This document shows positions 35,420 through 37,654 of a stretch of 37,654 bases of DNA, in pieces. Location: NCBI GenBank assembly GCA_944388705.1, contig CALXJU010000014.1, positions 1-37,654 of the forward strand. The letters run 5' to 3'. Position numbers and translations under genes: made by a program. The stretch is from an uncultured Clostridia bacterium. GTDB taxonomy: Bacteria > Bacillota > Clostridia > TANB77 > CAG-508. The notes under the pieces are model-generated. The model was not told where the DNA came from, ran no database searches, and saw only the letters and a program-made list of their open reading frames with translations. Each line of letters begins with the position of its first letter. The stretch's first letter is position 1.

Positions 35420-37098
35420 AGAACCTCCTTTTTGAAATATGGAAACATTTTTAATTTTGATGGTTTTAGAATTTTTGTACCATCTGATAAGAATGAAATA
35501 CATGTAAATGTTTCCAATTCTTGTGTGAAAAAATTTGTATCATAAATGTAATCTTTTTGAATATAAGTATTCAAACTTTCAGTAATATTTGAATCTTTTG
35601 AATTTAAAGAATTTGTAAAATAATTAAAGTTTGTTTCTTTAGAATTTTCAGAAACACTAGTAGATGTATATGTTTTTTCTTCTTTTCCTAATTGTTTTTG
35701 AGCTTCTTCAATTGTAAAAATGTCATCTGTTCTAAACCAAAGTTTGTTAATTAAATTTTGAGTAATTACTTTTACTGCAGTTTCATCTTTTAATGTGTTT
35801 TTTATAGATGAATAACTCTGAGTACATACAATATTAATACATTTTGCTTCTCTACTTAAAGAAAAAAAATCTGCATCTGTTTTTGTAACATATTCTGCAT
35901 ATTCATCACATATAAAAACAGATGGTTTTACTTTATTATGTGATAAATTGTACATAACTTCTGATTGAAAATCTAATTTTAAATATGCGGCAATTATTTT
36001 AGATAAATTTTTATATTCTGCAATATTCATATTTAAAACAACAATTTTTCCGGAAGATAACATTGAAGAAAATCCTTTAAAATTTAATTCTTCTTTTTTT
36101 GGACAAAATGTTTGTGAAACATAGTAATCAGAAATAAAAACATTTGTGATTCTAGTAATTTCTGATTTTAAAATCGCTAAAGTACGTGAGTCTAAGGTGT
36201 TATATTCTTTTTCAAAAAATTCCAAGGCGGTGTTTAAATCATAAATATTTTTATGTGATAATTTAGAATTATAAAATAAACTTTTTAATTTTTCTATTTT
36301 CAATTTATAATAATTAGGTTCTGTAATTAATTTGTGGAGTTCTGTAAATGTAACATATCCATCATTATATAATCTACAAAGTTTTATACATTCTACTAAA
36401 ATTTGTTCTGCTTTATCTAGCCAATATGATTCAGAATTATTTTCAGAAAATAATAATAAAATTGTTTTTAATCTATTTGCCAAAATAGTAGGTGAGAGAT
36501 TTGGCTTATGGAGAGGGTTATATTTAATTTTTGATTTTAAACTTATTTCTATAATATCTTTTTCTAATCCATATTTAGATGCAAATTTTTTTACTTGTTC
36601 AAAATAGTTACCTTTTACATCTAATATTAAAATCGCGATTTTTCTTTGATGTTGAGAATTGTATTTTAAAATTTGTTCTGTAAAAGGATACATTGCAGAA
36701 CTTGTTTTTCCAGTTCCAATTGTTCCAGTTATTAAAAAATTTTGGTATAAACCTAATTCTGGCAAGTAAATAGGTTTTTTGGAAGAGAATTCTTGACCGA
36801 TTAATAATTTTAAATTTGAATTATCTGGAGGGATAAATGCTGTATTTTTTGTATTTTTTGGAAAAATATTTAATCTGGAACAAATTGTATTAAATAAAAT
36901 TAAATTAGAGAATATATAAGATATAATAAATGTAATTTTTATATATTTCCATAATAAAGGATTATCATAACAGATATCAAATGTATGTATTCCATAAGGT
37001 ATTACAACTTCTTCTGCTATAAATATGGGGCTGAAAATTTTGTATGCACATATACAAGAAATAGAAGTACTAATAAGTACAAATAATAACTTTTTTAT
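35416..37098 (-). CDS. virD4: VirD4/TraG-like T4SS coupling ATPase, ATA start
   Basis: A conventional start (TTG at 36765) would give 449 residues and remove the membrane anchor. The frame is open to 37098, where ATA follows GGAGG (37110-37106) by seven bases; ATT at 37101 is the alternative. The 560-residue product then has two N-terminal membrane segments (KLLFVLISTSISCICAYKIF and LWKYIKITFIISYIFSNLIL), the normal VirD4 plan. Walker A ITGTIGTGKT is at about 123-132, Walker B is VFICDEYAEYV, and a TQSYSSIKNTL segment and a C-terminal SFLSDGTKILKPSKLKM follow. It would couple substrate to the T4SS. It overlaps the pilin-like gene by four bases. Confidence 0.88.
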   Translation of the reverse strand: MKKLLFVLISTSISCICAYKIFSPIFIAEEVVIPYGIHTFDICYDNPLLWKYIKITFIISYIFSNLILFNTICSRLNIFPKNTKNTAFIPPDNSNLKLLIGQEFSSKKPIYLPELGLYQNFLITGTIGTGKTSSAMYPFTEQILKYNSQHQRKIAILILDVKGNYFEQVKKFASKYGLEKDIIEISLKSKIKYNPLHKPNLSPTILANRLKTILLLFSENNSESYWLDKAEQILVECIKLCRLYNDGYVTFTELHKLITEPNYYKLKIEKLKSLFYNSKLSHKNIYDLNTALEFFEKEYNTLDSRTLAILKSEITRITNVFISDYYVSQTFCPKKEELNFKGFSSMLSSGKIVVLNMNIAEYKNLSKIIAAYLKLDFQSEVMYNLSHNKVKPSVFICDEYAEYVTKTDADFFSLSREAKCINIVCTQSYSSIKNTLKDETAVKVITQNLINKLWFRTDDIFTIEEAQKQLGKEEKTYTSTSVSENSKETNFNYFTNSLNSKDSNITESLNTYIQKDYIYDTNFFTQELETFTCISFLSDGTKILKPSKLKMFPYFKKEVL

Positions 37099-37100
37099 AA

Positions 37101-37259
37101 TTATACCTCCGTCTTTTTTGATAATTGTTTTTTTAGTTTTAATTTTGAACCTTGTAAATTATGAAATAATTTTATTTCAAAAATTGTATAAATTGAATAT
37201 AAAGTAATAAAAATGTTTATGATATAAATAATAAAGAATAAATTTATTAGTTTATTTAT
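37101..37259 (-). CDS. Small membrane protein preceding virD4, ATA start
   Basis: 52 residues, INKLINLFFIIYIINIFITL then YSIYTIFEIKLFHNLQGSKL and a lysine-rich tail: one membrane helix followed by a basic cytoplasmic end. AAGGTGGTG lies five bases upstream of ATA 37259, and the stop is two bases before the virD4 start. No ATG, GTG or TTG is available in frame between the promoter at 37283-37311 and the coding part. It is therefore the fifth candidate for non-standard initiation. The function is unknown; small hydrophobic genes are common in T4SS operons. Confidence 0.5.
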   Translation of the reverse strand: MNKLINLFFIIYIINIFITLYSIYTIFEIKLFHNLQGSKLKLKKQLSKKTEV

Positions 37260-37282
37260 GTTATCACCACCTTGTGCTAAAC

Positions 37283-37311
37283 ATAATACAACATTTTTTT
37301 GATTTTGTCTA
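37283..37311 (-). promoter_or_regulatory. Promoter of the leftward T4SS operon
   Basis: On the minus strand TAGACA (37311-37306), spacer 17 bases, TATTAT (37288-37283). The expected transcript start is only 15-20 bases before the small membrane protein gene, giving a very short leader. It is divergent from the DUF1858 gene. Confidence 0.65.
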
Positions 37312-37369
37312 TACTTTTTTGAAAAAATGTGTTAAAATATTTTTGTAAATAAATTTAGGAGGGAAAAAA

Positions 37370-37564
37370 ATGAAGTTTAATAAAGATACAAAAATAGGAG
37401 AAATACTACAAGTTGCTCCAGAAAAAGCAGAAATCTTAATGGATTGTGGAATGCATTGTATTGGATGCCCAGCTTCACAAATGGAAACATTAGAAGAAGC
37501 TTGCGAAGTTCATGGAATAGATGTAGAAGAAGTTGTAGAAAAACTAAATGAAGAAAAAGAATAA
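37370..37564 (+). CDS. DUF1858 domain protein
   Basis: 64 residues: FNKDTKIGEILQVAPEKAEI, then LMDCGMHCIGCPASQMETLE and ACEVHGIDVEEVVEKLN. This is a complete DUF1858 domain with the conserved GMHCxGC cysteine pair, a family sometimes fused or adjacent to redox and hybrid-cluster proteins. A redox or metal role is likely, but no reaction is known. AGGAGGG precedes the ATG. It is divergent from the T4SS operon and apparently unrelated to it. Confidence 0.93.
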   Translation: MKFNKDTKIGEILQVAPEKAEILMDCGMHCIGCPASQMETLEEACEVHGIDVEEVVEKLNEEKE

Positions 37565-37588
37565 AAAATTTAAAAAATTTTATAAATG

Positions 37589-37608
37589 GTAAAATTAAAT
37601 TACCGTTT
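37589..37608 (+). terminator. Weak terminator after the DUF1858 gene
   Basis: GGTAA (37589-37593) pairs with TTACC (37600-37604), followed by GTTTTA. The stem is short; supported mainly by its position 24 bases after the stop codon. Confidence 0.5.
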
Positions 37609-37654
37609 TAAGATAAATAAAAAGACACATAATTAAAACTTATGATACAATGTT

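Overview
This window carries the chromosomal replication origin of a very AT-rich, low-GC Gram-positive bacterium. It is most likely an uncultured gut-type member of the Bacillota (Clostridia-like). The reasons are the classical order rpmH / dnaA-dnaN-recF-gyrB, the leftward rnpA-yidD-yidC-jag-mnmE-mnmG-rsmG-parA-parB block, DnaI/DnaD-type helicase-loading genes, and a prepilin leader (KNGITLIALVVTIVV) of a type common in such genomes. The taxon is inferred from gene order and composition, not from a marker search.

Layout. Positions 1-77 are most of a tRNA-Ser(UGA) on the minus strand. Positions 188-8673 hold the leftward housekeeping block: chromosome segregation (parB, parA), tRNA modification (mnmG, mnmE), 16S rRNA methylation (rsmG), RNA binding (jag/khpB), membrane insertion (yidC, yidD), RNase P protein (rnpA) and L34 (rpmH, too short for ordinary ORF calling). 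A bipartite oriC brackets dnaA: DnaA boxes lie at 8882-9081, and a second cluster at 10573-10768 ends in a DnaA box, a short GC patch and eight consecutive TAN triplets (DnaA-trio-like unwinding element). dnaN, recF and gyrB follow.

From 15.4 to 29.3 kb, between gyrB and gyrA, there is an accessory region. It starts with a TraC-like/VirB4 pair of type IV secretion (T4SS) genes and an unrecognised companion. Next comes about 2.8 kb of hyper-AT DNA without genes but with diverged repeats, then an unknown 234-residue protein, an Xre repressor and a DUF1703-type AAA-ATPase/nuclease-like protein. The last part is a diversity-generating retroelement (DGR). The DGR has a prepilin-leader protein with a C-type-lectin/FGE-like C-terminus containing a 122-nt variable repeat (VR), a MutS-domain-I-like protein, an Avd-like protein, a reverse transcriptase, and a 122-nt template repeat (TR) just after it. 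TR and VR differ at 21 positions and every one is an adenine in TR, the hallmark of DGR mutagenesis. The RT gene carries a 2-bp (TC) expansion exactly inside the YxDD catalytic motif, so as sequenced the RT is broken.

After gyrA come dnaI/dnaC-like and dnaD-like genes. A leftward T4SS operon follows: small membrane protein, VirD4 coupling ATPase, VirB2-like pilin, VirB6-like channel protein and PrgI/VirB3-like protein. Together with TraC-VirB4 on the other side of gyrA this makes one T4SS split into two operons beside oriC, with no relaxase visible. Several of these T4SS genes have good ribosome binding sites followed by ATA or ATT rather than ATG. A DUF1858 gene closes the window. All promoters, terminators and repeats were found by eye; no searches were run.
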